Part shown: in pieces, positions 8,909 to 18,365 of the stretch | Layout of the letters: each line of letters begins with the position of its first letter | Numbering within the stretch: position 1 is the stretch's first letter | Source: an uncultured Bacilli bacterium | GTDB taxonomy: Bacteria > Bacillota_I > Bacilli_A > RF39 > UBA660 | Direction: 5' to 3' | Assembly (NCBI GenBank): GCA_947628375.1 | Contig: CANQZQ010000005.1 | Coordinates: 1-32,148 of the forward strand | Length of the DNA stretch: 32,148 nt | Program-made: the position numbers and the translations under genes | Notes under the pieces: model-generated | What the model was told of the DNA's origin: nothing | What the model saw: the letters and a program-made list of their open reading frames with translations, nothing else | Databases searched by the model: none

Positions 8909-10579
8909 ATGGACTTTTATAAAGCTTTACAAATAATTGGGTTATCTAATAATTATACTGAAAAAGAATTACGAAAAAAATATCATGATTTAGCAAGAAC
9001 TTATCACCCTGATGCATATGTAGATAAATCTTTAGAAGAACAAAAAATGGCCTCAGATAAAATGAAAGAAATAAATGAAGCTTATGATATTTTAGCTAAA
9101 GCTTTAAAAGGAAAAAGATACTATTCTACTTTTTCTAATAATGATAATGATGAAGATAATGATAATGAATTTAATAATACTGACCTTCAAAAATATAAAG
9201 ATAATATTTTAAATTTTATTAACAAAAATAATAATATAAGTATTAAAGTTAGCGATGTATTTAGTGAAGATATTTCCAGTTTTAAAAATTTTATTTCTGA
9301 ATATTCAAAGCGCATTAAAGAAGCTAATAGTAAAAAAATAATAGATAGTATTTATGATGATTATAAAGAATTACTTAAAAGATATTACAAAGATTTTAAA
9401 TATACATATTTTACAAAAAATAATATACCTTTAGAAAGTTATTTTATCATTAATACTATGTTATCAATTAATGAATTTTATAAGAGCTTAGAAAACTTTA
9501 AAAATTATCTCTATAATAACGTTGTAAAAGAAGTTGATGATGTAATTTCATTTTATAAAAATTCTACTTATTATAATGATATCAAAGATAAAGTTGAAAA
9601 ATTAAAATCAGAAACAGTTGCAAGTATTTTAAGTATTGACTCAAGTCTTTATGATTATAAAATTAATGAAGATTTTTATTTAAATAGTCTTAAAAGTGAA
9701 ATTGAAGATTTAATTAAAATAATATCTATTAATAAACCATTATATTTAGAATTAAAAGAAATAATAAATAAAGACTACTTACCGTTTGAAGAAGATCTTG
9801 AAAAACTGGAAAAGAATCTTTATAGCCCTTTATTTCCGTTATTTTATCAGGAATTAAAATTAAAAGTTACGACTATATTAGATTGTTGCTTTAATCATGA
9901 TGATGAAATAAAAGAAATTGAAAATAATCTAACTAATAAATATAATGAGGCTATAAAAAATATAAAAGATGGTAGACAAAGCTTTTTGATAAAACATTTA
10001 TATGATTCTATCTTTAATTTTTTAAGTACAAGAAAATATACTAATTTTGAAAGCATTAAGCTTCTTAATAAAATTGATTTTAATAATTATGAAGAAGCTT
10101 CAAAAATTTATAATTGTGTTCTAGATAATTTAAATACTGATAAAGAATTTGAAATTTATTTAGATCAAAATAAAGCAAATACGATAGTTTCAAAACATGT
10201 TGTAATTGATAATGAGGAATATGATGTATCTACTTTAAACAATGAACAAATAGTTCATGAAATTTATAGAGACATGGATAGTAATGTTATATCTTTAAAC
10301 TTATTTATGATTTGTGCAGAAGAATTTTTTTCAACATTTGAGTGGAGGGGAGAAACATGTGTTGGACTTTACCGATGGAATAATTTAATTCTATGTATAT
10401 ATAAAGAACATTTAGAATTTTTAAATGAATGTATGATATCAAATATAAACCAAATAGAGCCAAGAGAATATATCATCTTTAAAGGGAAACAATTTATTGA
10501 AAGTTTAATTATTAATGATTGTTATCGAAATATTGAAAAGTTTAAAGAAAATAAAAAGGCAAAGAAAAGAAAGAGATAA
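8909..10579 (+). CDS. J-domain protein of unknown function, paralogue 2
   Basis: MDFYKALQIIGLSNNYTEKELRKKYHDLARTYHPDAY...; GGAGG RBS before ATG 8909; the ORF-track start (8855, TTG) lies inside the promoter. Confidence 0.85.
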   Translation: MDFYKALQIIGLSNNYTEKELRKKYHDLARTYHPDAYVDKSLEEQKMASDKMKEINEAYDILAKALKGKRYYSTFSNNDNDEDNDNEFNNTDLQKYKDNILNFINKNNNISIKVSDVFSEDISSFKNFISEYSKRIKEANSKKIIDSIYDDYKELLKRYYKDFKYTYFTKNNIPLESYFIINTMLSINEFYKSLENFKNYLYNNVVKEVDDVISFYKNSTYYNDIKDKVEKLKSETVASILSIDSSLYDYKINEDFYLNSLKSEIEDLIKIISINKPLYLELKEIINKDYLPFEEDLEKLEKNLYSPLFPLFYQELKLKVTTILDCCFNHDDEIKEIENNLTNKYNEAIKNIKDGRQSFLIKHLYDSIFNFLSTRKYTNFESIKLLNKIDFNNYEEASKIYNCVLDNLNTDKEFEIYLDQNKANTIVSKHVVIDNEEYDVSTLNNEQIVHEIYRDMDSNVISLNLFMICAEEFFSTFEWRGETCVGLYRWNNLILCIYKEHLEFLNECMISNINQIEPREYIIFKGKQFIESLIINDCYRNIEKFKENKKAKKRKR

Positions 10580-10587
10580 TACTATGT

Positions 10588-10624
10588 AAAAAGAGGAAAG
10601 TTGAAAATCACTTTTCTCTTTTTC
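10588..10624 (+). terminator. Terminator of J-domain gene 2
   Basis: AAAAAGAGGAAAGT-tgaaaatc-ACTTTTCTCTTTTT. Confidence 0.75.
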
Positions 10625-10640
10625 AATTTTATTTTAATGA

Positions 10641-10669
10641 TTGACAGCGAAAATATCTTATGTTAGAAT
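10641..10669 (+). promoter_or_regulatory. Promoter of J-domain genes 3-4-5
   Basis: TTGACA-17 nt-TAGAAT; near copy of the gene 2 promoter; short gaps from gene 3 to 4 (34 nt) and 4 to 5 (5 nt). Confidence 0.75.
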
Positions 10670-10696
10670 ACTTCTTAATTCAAAGAGGGGGATTTT

Positions 10697-12373
10697 ATGG
10701 ATTTTTATAAAGCTTTACAAATAATTGGGCTATCTAGTAATTATACTGAAAAAGAGCTACGAAAAAAATATCATGATTTAGCAAGAACTTATCACCCTGA
10801 TGCATATGTAGATAAATCTTTAGAAGAACAAAAAATGGCCTCAGATAAAATGAAAGAAATAAATGAAGCTTATGATATTTTAGCAAAATCTTTAAAAGAT
10901 GAAAAATCATTTCAAAGTAGACCAAGTTATTGTAATTATACCAGTCATCAAAATGAAGATATTAAAGTTAATTTAAAAAAACACAAAGAAAAAATTCTAA
11001 GTTTTATTGAAAAAAATAGATATGTAAATAGCGATATCAGTGAAGAATTTATGGGAACTATTTATAATTTTAATTCATTTGTGGCTAAATATATAGCATA
11101 CGTGGCAAATGCAGAAAGTATAAATCTAGTTGATAATTTCTTTGACGATTATAAAAAAGAGTTAAAAGATTGGTATCATAAATTTAAAAATATTTATTTT
11201 ACAAGATATCTTATACCGGAAAGTTTTGATTTTGAAATTGATATTAATTTATCAATTAATGAGTTTTATGAACATTTAGTAAACTTTAAACATGACTACG
11301 ATAATGTAATAAAAAAGATAGATAATATAATATCTCCTTATAAACTTTATACCTATTATGAAGATATAAAAAATGATATTGAAAAATTAAGAGAAGAAGC
11401 AATTAATAATGTTTGTGATGATTATAATATGGAAAGTTATTATTATATAAATTTGCGCCACAATCTTGATAATTTATTTAAGTATTATTCTATTAATAAG
11501 CCATTATATGCAGAATTAGAAGAAATAATAAATAACAATAGTTTACCTTTTCAAAGAAAATTTCAAAGAAAAATGGAAAATCTTAGAGAAAATATATATA
11601 GTCCTTTATTTTATCTTTATTATATTGAGTTAAAGCTAAATATTAATAATTTATTAGACTACCAAATTCATGAGGGAGAAATTGCAGATATTGAAAATAA
11701 TTTAACCCAAAAATATAATGAAGCTTTAAAAAATATAAATGATGATAATGAGAAAAAAGAGTTATATTTTTTCTATAAATCCGTTGTGCATTATTTAAAA
11801 ACACCAAAAAATGTTAGCTTTCAAAGTATTAAACTCCTTAATGAAATTGATTTTAATAATTATGAAGAAGTTTTAAAAATTCATGATAAAATTAATAATA
11901 ATTTAATTACTAATAAAAGAGTTGAAATCTATATAAATAAATCCGAACAAAATGCCATAGCATCTATACATATTAAATTTGATGATGAAGAATATGATAT
12001 ATATTCAGTTAATGGCGAAGACGTAGTTTATGAGACTAATAATATGGATAATAATTTTATTTCTCTAGATGAATTTATGCCATCATTTGCAACCTTTGAT
12101 TGGAATGGTGAGTCTTGCATTGGACTTTACAACTATTATGGTTTATGTCTATGTGTCTATAAAGGCCATTTACAATTTTTAAGCTATCCAGCAAGAACCA
12201 ATATTGAATGGTACCCAGATTATAAATTTGGTATGTTTCAAAACAAAGATTATGTTAAAAGTTTATTAATCAATCAATACTATCAATATATTGAATTATG
12301 CAAAAAAGAAAAGAAAATCTTAAATTTAAATGATTTGGAAAATAATAATAATTTAGAAATCAAAAGAAAATAA
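10697..12373 (+). CDS. J-domain protein of unknown function, paralogue 3
   Basis: J domain with HPD almost identical to paralogue 2; conserved C-terminal module. Confidence 0.85.
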   Translation: MDFYKALQIIGLSSNYTEKELRKKYHDLARTYHPDAYVDKSLEEQKMASDKMKEINEAYDILAKSLKDEKSFQSRPSYCNYTSHQNEDIKVNLKKHKEKILSFIEKNRYVNSDISEEFMGTIYNFNSFVAKYIAYVANAESINLVDNFFDDYKKELKDWYHKFKNIYFTRYLIPESFDFEIDINLSINEFYEHLVNFKHDYDNVIKKIDNIISPYKLYTYYEDIKNDIEKLREEAINNVCDDYNMESYYYINLRHNLDNLFKYYSINKPLYAELEEIINNNSLPFQRKFQRKMENLRENIYSPLFYLYYIELKLNINNLLDYQIHEGEIADIENNLTQKYNEALKNINDDNEKKELYFFYKSVVHYLKTPKNVSFQSIKLLNEIDFNNYEEVLKIHDKINNNLITNKRVEIYINKSEQNAIASIHIKFDDEEYDIYSVNGEDVVYETNNMDNNFISLDEFMPSFATFDWNGESCIGLYNYYGLCLCVYKGHLQFLSYPARTNIEWYPDYKFGMFQNKDYVKSLLINQYYQYIELCKKEKKILNLNDLENNNNLEIKRK

Positions 12374-12407
12374 TTTCTAAATCAATTAAAAGGGAGGAGG
12401 ATTATAA

Positions 12408-14039
12408 ATGCTTTTTCAAGAAGCACTAAATTTATTTGGGTTAAATAGTAATTATACTGAAAAAGAATTACGAAAAAAATATCATGATCTAGCAAAAATT
12501 AATCATCCGGATGCGTATGTAGGTAAGTCTTTAGAAGAACAAAAAATGGCCTCAGAAAAAATGAAAGAAATAAATGAAGCTTACGGTGTTTTAACAACAT
12601 CTTTAAAAGACAAAAGCAATCGAACCGAAAGAAAAAATTACACTAGTTATAATTATGATCCTAAAAAGAATTATGCGGATTTAAAAAAATATAAAGGTGA
12701 AATTCTAGATTTTATTGAAAAAAATTCCTATGTAGGTAGGGAGGTTAAAGATGAATATAGTAAAATTATATATGATTTTATGACCTTTGTTTCGGAATAT
12801 AAAATGTTTATTACAAGAGAATATGATAAAGATTTAATAGATGATTTATATGAGAGATATAAAACAAAACTTAGAGAATGGTATCAAAAATTTAAAGAAG
12901 TTTTTTTTGCTAAGTATAATATACTTTTAGAGGTTCCTTTTAATATTGATATCAATTTATCTATTAATGGATTTTATGAGCATTTAATAAAGTTCGAACA
13001 TAATTATAATAATGTTATAAAAGAAATTGATGATATAATATATCCTTATAAAAATTATGCTTATTATGATGAGATCAAAGACGAAATTGAAAAATTAAGA
13101 AAAGAAACAATTATTGGCGTTTGTGATAATTATAATAAAAAACATTATTGCTATCAAGATTTACAAGATGGTATTAAGAATTTATTTGAATTTTATTCTA
13201 GTAATAAACCATTATATTTAGAGTTAGAAGAAATAATAAATGAAAATAATTTACCTTTTCAAGCACAACTTGAAGAACTTAAAAGAAACATTTATAAACC
13301 GATATTTCAACTTTATTATATGGAGTTAAAGTGTGAAGTTAATCGTTTAGGAGGTATACTTAATCATTACGGTGAAATAAGGGAAATTGAAAACAATCTA
13401 ACTATTAAATATAATGACGCTATAAAAAATATAAAAGATAAAATGCATAGAGATATGATAGGTTATTTGTACAATAAGATAATAAATTTTTTAGGAAGCA
13501 AAAATGAGACAAGTTTTGAAAGCCTTCAACTACTTAATAAAATTAATTTTATTAATTATGAAGAAGATTTAAATATTTATGAAAGTGTTGATAAATTTTT
13601 AATTACTGATAAAAAAGTTGAAATTTATTTAAGAACAAATAGTACCGATATAGTAGCGGACAAACATATTAAAATTGCTGATGAAGAATATGATATGTTA
13701 TCTATTAATGGTGAAAAAGTAATTTATGAAATTTATAATAATGTAGATAATAGTGTTATTTCTTTAGATGAATTTATGAGACTTGCCAGTGAATTTTTTA
13801 TAACATTTGATTGGAAAGGCGAACATTGTGTCGGACTTTACCGTTATAATGGATTAGTCCTATGTATTTATAGAGGTCATTTAGAATTTTTAAATGACGT
13901 TGGGATATCAAATATTGAGTTTCCCGAAGAACATGAATTTGGTAAAATGCGATGGAAACAATTTGTTAAAAGTTCAATTATTAATGAATATTACCGAGAT
14001 ATTGAAAAATTTAAAGACAATAATAAAAGAAAGAGATAA
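12408..14039 (+). CDS. J-domain protein of unknown function, paralogue 4
   Basis: NYTEKELRKKYHDLAKINHPDAY; GGGAGGAGG RBS; C-terminal FDWKGEHCVGLYRYNGLVLCIYRGHLEFL. Confidence 0.85.
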   Translation: MLFQEALNLFGLNSNYTEKELRKKYHDLAKINHPDAYVGKSLEEQKMASEKMKEINEAYGVLTTSLKDKSNRTERKNYTSYNYDPKKNYADLKKYKGEILDFIEKNSYVGREVKDEYSKIIYDFMTFVSEYKMFITREYDKDLIDDLYERYKTKLREWYQKFKEVFFAKYNILLEVPFNIDINLSINGFYEHLIKFEHNYNNVIKEIDDIIYPYKNYAYYDEIKDEIEKLRKETIIGVCDNYNKKHYCYQDLQDGIKNLFEFYSSNKPLYLELEEIINENNLPFQAQLEELKRNIYKPIFQLYYMELKCEVNRLGGILNHYGEIREIENNLTIKYNDAIKNIKDKMHRDMIGYLYNKIINFLGSKNETSFESLQLLNKINFINYEEDLNIYESVDKFLITDKKVEIYLRTNSTDIVADKHIKIADEEYDMLSINGEKVIYEIYNNVDNSVISLDEFMRLASEFFITFDWKGEHCVGLYRYNGLVLCIYRGHLEFLNDVGISNIEFPEEHEFGKMRWKQFVKSSIINEYYRDIEKFKDNNKRKR

Positions 14040-14044
14040 ACTAT

Positions 14045-15679
14045 ATGAATTTTGATAGAGCCTTATATATAATCGGATTAAATAGTGATTATACAGAAGA
14101 AGAATTAAAGAAAAAATATTATTCTTTAGCCAAGCAATATCATCCAGATGCTTTAATTAATCAAACGATAGAAGAAATAAAAGCAGCAGAAAAAAAGATG
14201 AAGGAGATTAATCTCGCATATGATACTTTAAAAAAAGATAGAAAAAGTAGTTTTTCAGCTGGTCAAAGTAATTATACTTATAAACAAGCTAGAGCTAATG
14301 AAGAATATGATTTTATATATTATTATAGAAACAGTATAATTAACATTATTCAAAACTATAATTGGGTTAATATTGATGGTAAAAAGGAATTTGTTAAAGA
14401 TGCTGCCAATTTTAAAACATTTTTCATAAATTTTACTCTTGATATTACTTATGCGTCAACAAAAGAAGAGATTGTTAGACTGCTTAGTGAATTTAAAAAA
14501 AGAGTTAAAAATTGGTATAATATATTAAAAGATTCTTATTTTAAAACTTACAATATACCTAAAAATATTAGCTTTACAATTAATGAAGATTTATCCTTTG
14601 ATGAATTTTACGAATCTTTAGCAAACTTTAAACATAGTTATGATAATGTTATAAAAGAAATAGATGACATAATATATCCTTATAAACTTTATACGAATTA
14701 TGAAATAGTTAAAGAAGATATTGAAAAATTAAGAGAAGAAACAATTAAAAATGTTTATGATGATTATAATGAAAAAGATTATTATTATCAAAACTTACAA
14801 AATAGCATTGATAATTTATTTAAATATTATTCTACTAATATAGCATTATATACAGAATTAGAAGAAATAATAAGTAACAATAATTTACCTTTTCAAAGAA
14901 GAATAGAAAATTTTAAAGAAAATATATGCGATCCTTTATTTTATCTTTATTATATGCAATTAAAACTAGCTATTAATAATTTATTAGACTACCAAAGTCA
15001 CGAAGAAGAAATTACCGGCATTGAAAATAACTTAACTAAAAAATATAATGAAGCTGTAAAGAATATAAAAGATGAAAAAGAAAAAAATGAGCTGTATTTT
15101 TTCTATAAATCTATAGTACATTATTTAAGAACACAAAAAAATGTTAGCTTTCAAAGCCTTAAGCTACTTAATGAAATCGATTTTAATAATTGTGAAGAAG
15201 TTTTAAAAATTCATGATATGATTGATAATAATTTAATTACTAATAAAAAAATTGAAATATATATAAATGAATTAGAACCAAATACCATAGCTTCTAGACA
15301 TATTAAAATTGATGACGAAGAATATGATATGTTATCAAATAATGGTGAAAACGTAATTTTTGAAACTTATCATAATATAGATAATTTTATTTCTCTAGAT
15401 GAATTTATGGCTAAAATAAGACCATTTTTTACAACCTTTGATTGGAATGGTGAACATTGTATTGGACTTTATAATTATGATGGTTTACGTCTATGTATTT
15501 ATAAAGGTCATATACAATTTTTAATCAATCCGGCGATAACCAATACTGTATGGTACCCAGACCATAAATTTAGTATGTTTCAAAGTAAAGACTATGTTAA
15601 AAGTTTACTTATTAATGCTTGCTATAGCGAAATTGAAAAGTTTAAAGAAAAGAATAAGGAAAAGAAAATTACAAGATAA
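14045..15679 (+). CDS. J-domain protein of unknown function, paralogue 5
   Basis: DYTEEELKKKYYSLAKQYHPDAL; C-terminal FDWNGEHCIGLYNYDGLRLCIYKGHIQFL. Confidence 0.85.
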   Translation: MNFDRALYIIGLNSDYTEEELKKKYYSLAKQYHPDALINQTIEEIKAAEKKMKEINLAYDTLKKDRKSSFSAGQSNYTYKQARANEEYDFIYYYRNSIINIIQNYNWVNIDGKKEFVKDAANFKTFFINFTLDITYASTKEEIVRLLSEFKKRVKNWYNILKDSYFKTYNIPKNISFTINEDLSFDEFYESLANFKHSYDNVIKEIDDIIYPYKLYTNYEIVKEDIEKLREETIKNVYDDYNEKDYYYQNLQNSIDNLFKYYSTNIALYTELEEIISNNNLPFQRRIENFKENICDPLFYLYYMQLKLAINNLLDYQSHEEEITGIENNLTKKYNEAVKNIKDEKEKNELYFFYKSIVHYLRTQKNVSFQSLKLLNEIDFNNCEEVLKIHDMIDNNLITNKKIEIYINELEPNTIASRHIKIDDEEYDMLSNNGENVIFETYHNIDNFISLDEFMAKIRPFFTTFDWNGEHCIGLYNYDGLRLCIYKGHIQFLINPAITNTVWYPDHKFSMFQSKDYVKSLLINACYSEIEKFKEKNKEKKITR

Positions 15680-15712
15680 AAAAAGCTGACTATTTTGATA
15701 ATCAGCTTTTTT
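15679..15712. terminator. Bidirectional terminator, J-domain gene 5 / 15711 CDS
   Basis: Perfect 11-bp arms AAAAAAGCTGA / TCAGCTTTTTT; both convergent stop codons touch its ends. Confidence 0.8.
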
Positions 15713-15956
15713 ATTTATTTTTAGTTAATGTTCTATTCAGAGATTTTTCTTGCTCTACTTCTTCCCTAATGCCCACAACAGGAATGGCAATTCCTTGAGT
15801 ATCATACTCATAATATGCATGATACATTCCTGGGGTATATTTAGACTTTTGTAAATAAAAACTATTTTCTTCGCTTGTACCGATGGTTAAATGCTGAGGC
15901 CTATATTTAAGTTTACTATAATCAATATATGGCCGTTTAATTTTTTTATCTTTCAT
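15711..15956 (-). CDS. Small hypothetical protein (81 aa)
   Basis: ORF with RBS (AGGAGG just outside downstream-gene gap is shared region), lies directly after pheT; no recognised motif. Confidence 0.5.
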   Translation of the reverse strand: MKDKKIKRPYIDYSKLKYRPQHLTIGTSEENSFYLQKSKYTPGMYHAYYEYDTQGIAIPVVGIREEVEQEKSLNRTLTKNK

Positions 15957-15964
15957 AAAACCTC

Positions 15965-18364
15965 CTACTTATCTCTAATTATAGCGTTATATTTATGACA
16001 AATATTATCAATTATTTTATTAAATACTTCCATTACTTCTTCTTCTGTTAAAGTTCTGGTTTTATCTTCAAATGTTAAGTTATAAGCAATTGATTTTTTA
16101 TTCTCATCTATTTTATCACCAGTGTAGACATCAAAGATTTTAACATTTGTTAAAAGTCTTCCACCATAAGATTTGATATCTTTAACTAAGTCTTCAGCTA
16201 AAACAGACTTTTCTACTACAAAAGCAACATCTTTTTCAACGGTTGGATATTTATTAAGTTCACTATATTTAACATCACTAGTTTTATGAGTAAATAAACT
16301 AGTTAAAGACATTTCACAAACATAAACATCTTCTTTAGTAACATTTGGGTGTAATTTACCAAAATAACCAATAGGTGTACCATCAACAATAATTTCACTA
16401 TTAATTTTAGGGTGAATTTCTTTTGGTAAATTATCACTTAATTTTAAGGAATAGCGATTAGTTAAACCTAAGTATTCAAGTAAATTTTCTACTACTCCTT
16501 TAATTAGATAAAAGTCTGTTTGATAATTTAAACTATTCCATGTATTAGATAAATACTTACCAGTCATGGCAAATGCTAATTTAGTATCTTCTATATATTC
16601 ATTATCTACTTCACTATAAACATTAGATATTTCATATAAATAAATATCTTTATTCTTTTTATTTAAATTATAATTTACTACTTCCATTACAGAATTAAGC
16701 AAGCTTTGTCTTATAATACTTCTTTCTTTTAACATTGGCTTTAAAAGCTTAATTGAAGGATTAAATTTATAATTATATTTATTATTGTCTTCTTCACTAA
16801 TTAAAGTATATGTTCTAATTTCATTAAAACCTAAAGTACGCATTCTTTTAGAAACAATTTTTCTAAATTTGATATTATCACGATAAACACCTTTTTTAGT
16901 TCTAATCAAAGGTAGAGTTGGTTTAATATTTTCATAACCCATTAATCTTCCTACTTCTTCGATAATATCTTCTTTTTGGGGATATATATCTTGTCTTCTA
17001 TTAGGTACTTCTACTTCATATTCGCCATTTTTTTCGTGATATGCAAAACCTAAATTAGTAAGAGTAACTTTCACATCATTATCTTCTACTTTCATACCTA
17101 AAATAGAATTAAAATCTTTTAAAGCTGCTTTAATAACTTTAGGAGTTTTATCAACTTTATCATAAGAAATGCTACCTTTAACTATTTTAGCATCAGCATA
17201 TTTTTCTAATAGGTGGCAAGCTCTTTTTAAAGCAAGAAGACAGTATTCATAATTAAGTGGTTTTTCAAAACGAAGACTTGCTTCACTACGTAGTCCGAGT
17301 CTAATTGAAGTATATCTTATATTATAGGGATTAAACATTGCTGATTCAATTAAAATATTTTTAGTACCCGCTGTAATACCTGAATTAAGGCCACCCATAA
17401 CACCGGCTACACACAAAGGAGTATTACCATCAGTAATTAAGATATCATCTTTAATTAAATCTCTTTCTTCTTTATCTAAAGTAATTATTTTTTCGCCATC
17501 TTTAGCCATTCTAACAACTATTTTGTCTCCAACCACATCTTTATCAAAGAAATGGAGAGGTTGGCCATATTCAAGCATAACATAGTTAGATATATCAACA
17601 ACGTTATTAATACTTCTAACACCCGCAACTTCAAGACGATGTTTGATAAATTCCGGAGACTCTTTTATTTTGACGTCTTTAGCAATCATTAAATTATACA
17701 TATAGACATTATCTGTTAATACTTCTAAAGATACTTGATCATTAATATCTTCATCTAATTCTTTATAACTGACATCAGGCATAGTTACTTGTTTTTTAAG
17801 GACTGCTGCAACTTCATAAGCAAAAGGAATATGATTGTTGCAATCAGTACGATTAGGGTTTAAATCAAGTTCATAAGTGGTATCTTCAACACCAAGAAAA
17901 GCTAATGCATTTTCTCCAACGGGGGCATCACTAGGAAGCTCACAAATACCTTTACTATAATTTTCTTCCGTTTTTTCTTCTAAGCCAAGTTCAAATAAAG
18001 CACATAGCATACCATTTGATTCTACTCCCCGAATAGTGCTTTTTTTAATTTGAAATGTTTTATCACCATCTGGAAGTATACACCCTGGAAGAGCCACAAT
18101 TACTTTAATGCCCGCTCTTACATTAGGGGCTCCACAAACAATTTGTAAAGTATCTGTGCCAACGTTTACTTTACAAACATGTAAGTGATCACTATCAGGA
18201 TGTGGGATACATTCTAAAACTTCGCCAACAACTAAATGATCAATTTTAGTTGTTGTTACTTTTTCAACATTAATACCTGATCTAGTAATTTTATTTGCTA
18301 AAGAGACTTTATCTTCATCTTTAACTGGAACATAATCATTGATCCAATTTAAACTAATTGCCAT
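15965..18364 (-). CDS. pheT: Phenylalanine--tRNA ligase beta subunit
   Basis: MAISLNWINDYVP..., tRNA-binding domain, B3/B4 and FDX-ACB C-terminus (YPTVEKDVAFVVEKSV...). Confidence 0.97.
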   Translation of the reverse strand: MAISLNWINDYVPVKDEDKVSLANKITRSGINVEKVTTTKIDHLVVGEVLECIPHPDSDHLHVCKVNVGTDTLQIVCGAPNVRAGIKVIVALPGCILPDGDKTFQIKKSTIRGVESNGMLCALFELGLEEKTEENYSKGICELPSDAPVGENALAFLGVEDTTYELDLNPNRTDCNNHIPFAYEVAAVLKKQVTMPDVSYKELDEDINDQVSLEVLTDNVYMYNLMIAKDVKIKESPEFIKHRLEVAGVRSINNVVDISNYVMLEYGQPLHFFDKDVVGDKIVVRMAKDGEKIITLDKEERDLIKDDILITDGNTPLCVAGVMGGLNSGITAGTKNILIESAMFNPYNIRYTSIRLGLRSEASLRFEKPLNYEYCLLALKRACHLLEKYADAKIVKGSISYDKVDKTPKVIKAALKDFNSILGMKVEDNDVKVTLTNLGFAYHEKNGEYEVEVPNRRQDIYPQKEDIIEEVGRLMGYENIKPTLPLIRTKKGVYRDNIKFRKIVSKRMRTLGFNEIRTYTLISEEDNNKYNYKFNPSIKLLKPMLKERSIIRQSLLNSVMEVVNYNLNKKNKDIYLYEISNVYSEVDNEYIEDTKLAFAMTGKYLSNTWNSLNYQTDFYLIKGVVENLLEYLGLTNRYSLKLSDNLPKEIHPKINSEIIVDGTPIGYFGKLHPNVTKEDVYVCEMSLTSLFTHKTSDVKYSELNKYPTVEKDVAFVVEKSVLAEDLVKDIKSYGGRLLTNVKIFDVYTGDKIDENKKSIAYNLTFEDKTRTLTEEEVMEVFNKIIDNICHKYNAIIRDK

Positions 18365-18365
18365 T

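Noticed and set aside
7079-15679. Canonical DnaJ, or a CRISPR/phage-defence island
   Set aside because: No G/F region, CxxCxGxG zinc repeats, spacer array, nuclease or recombinase is present
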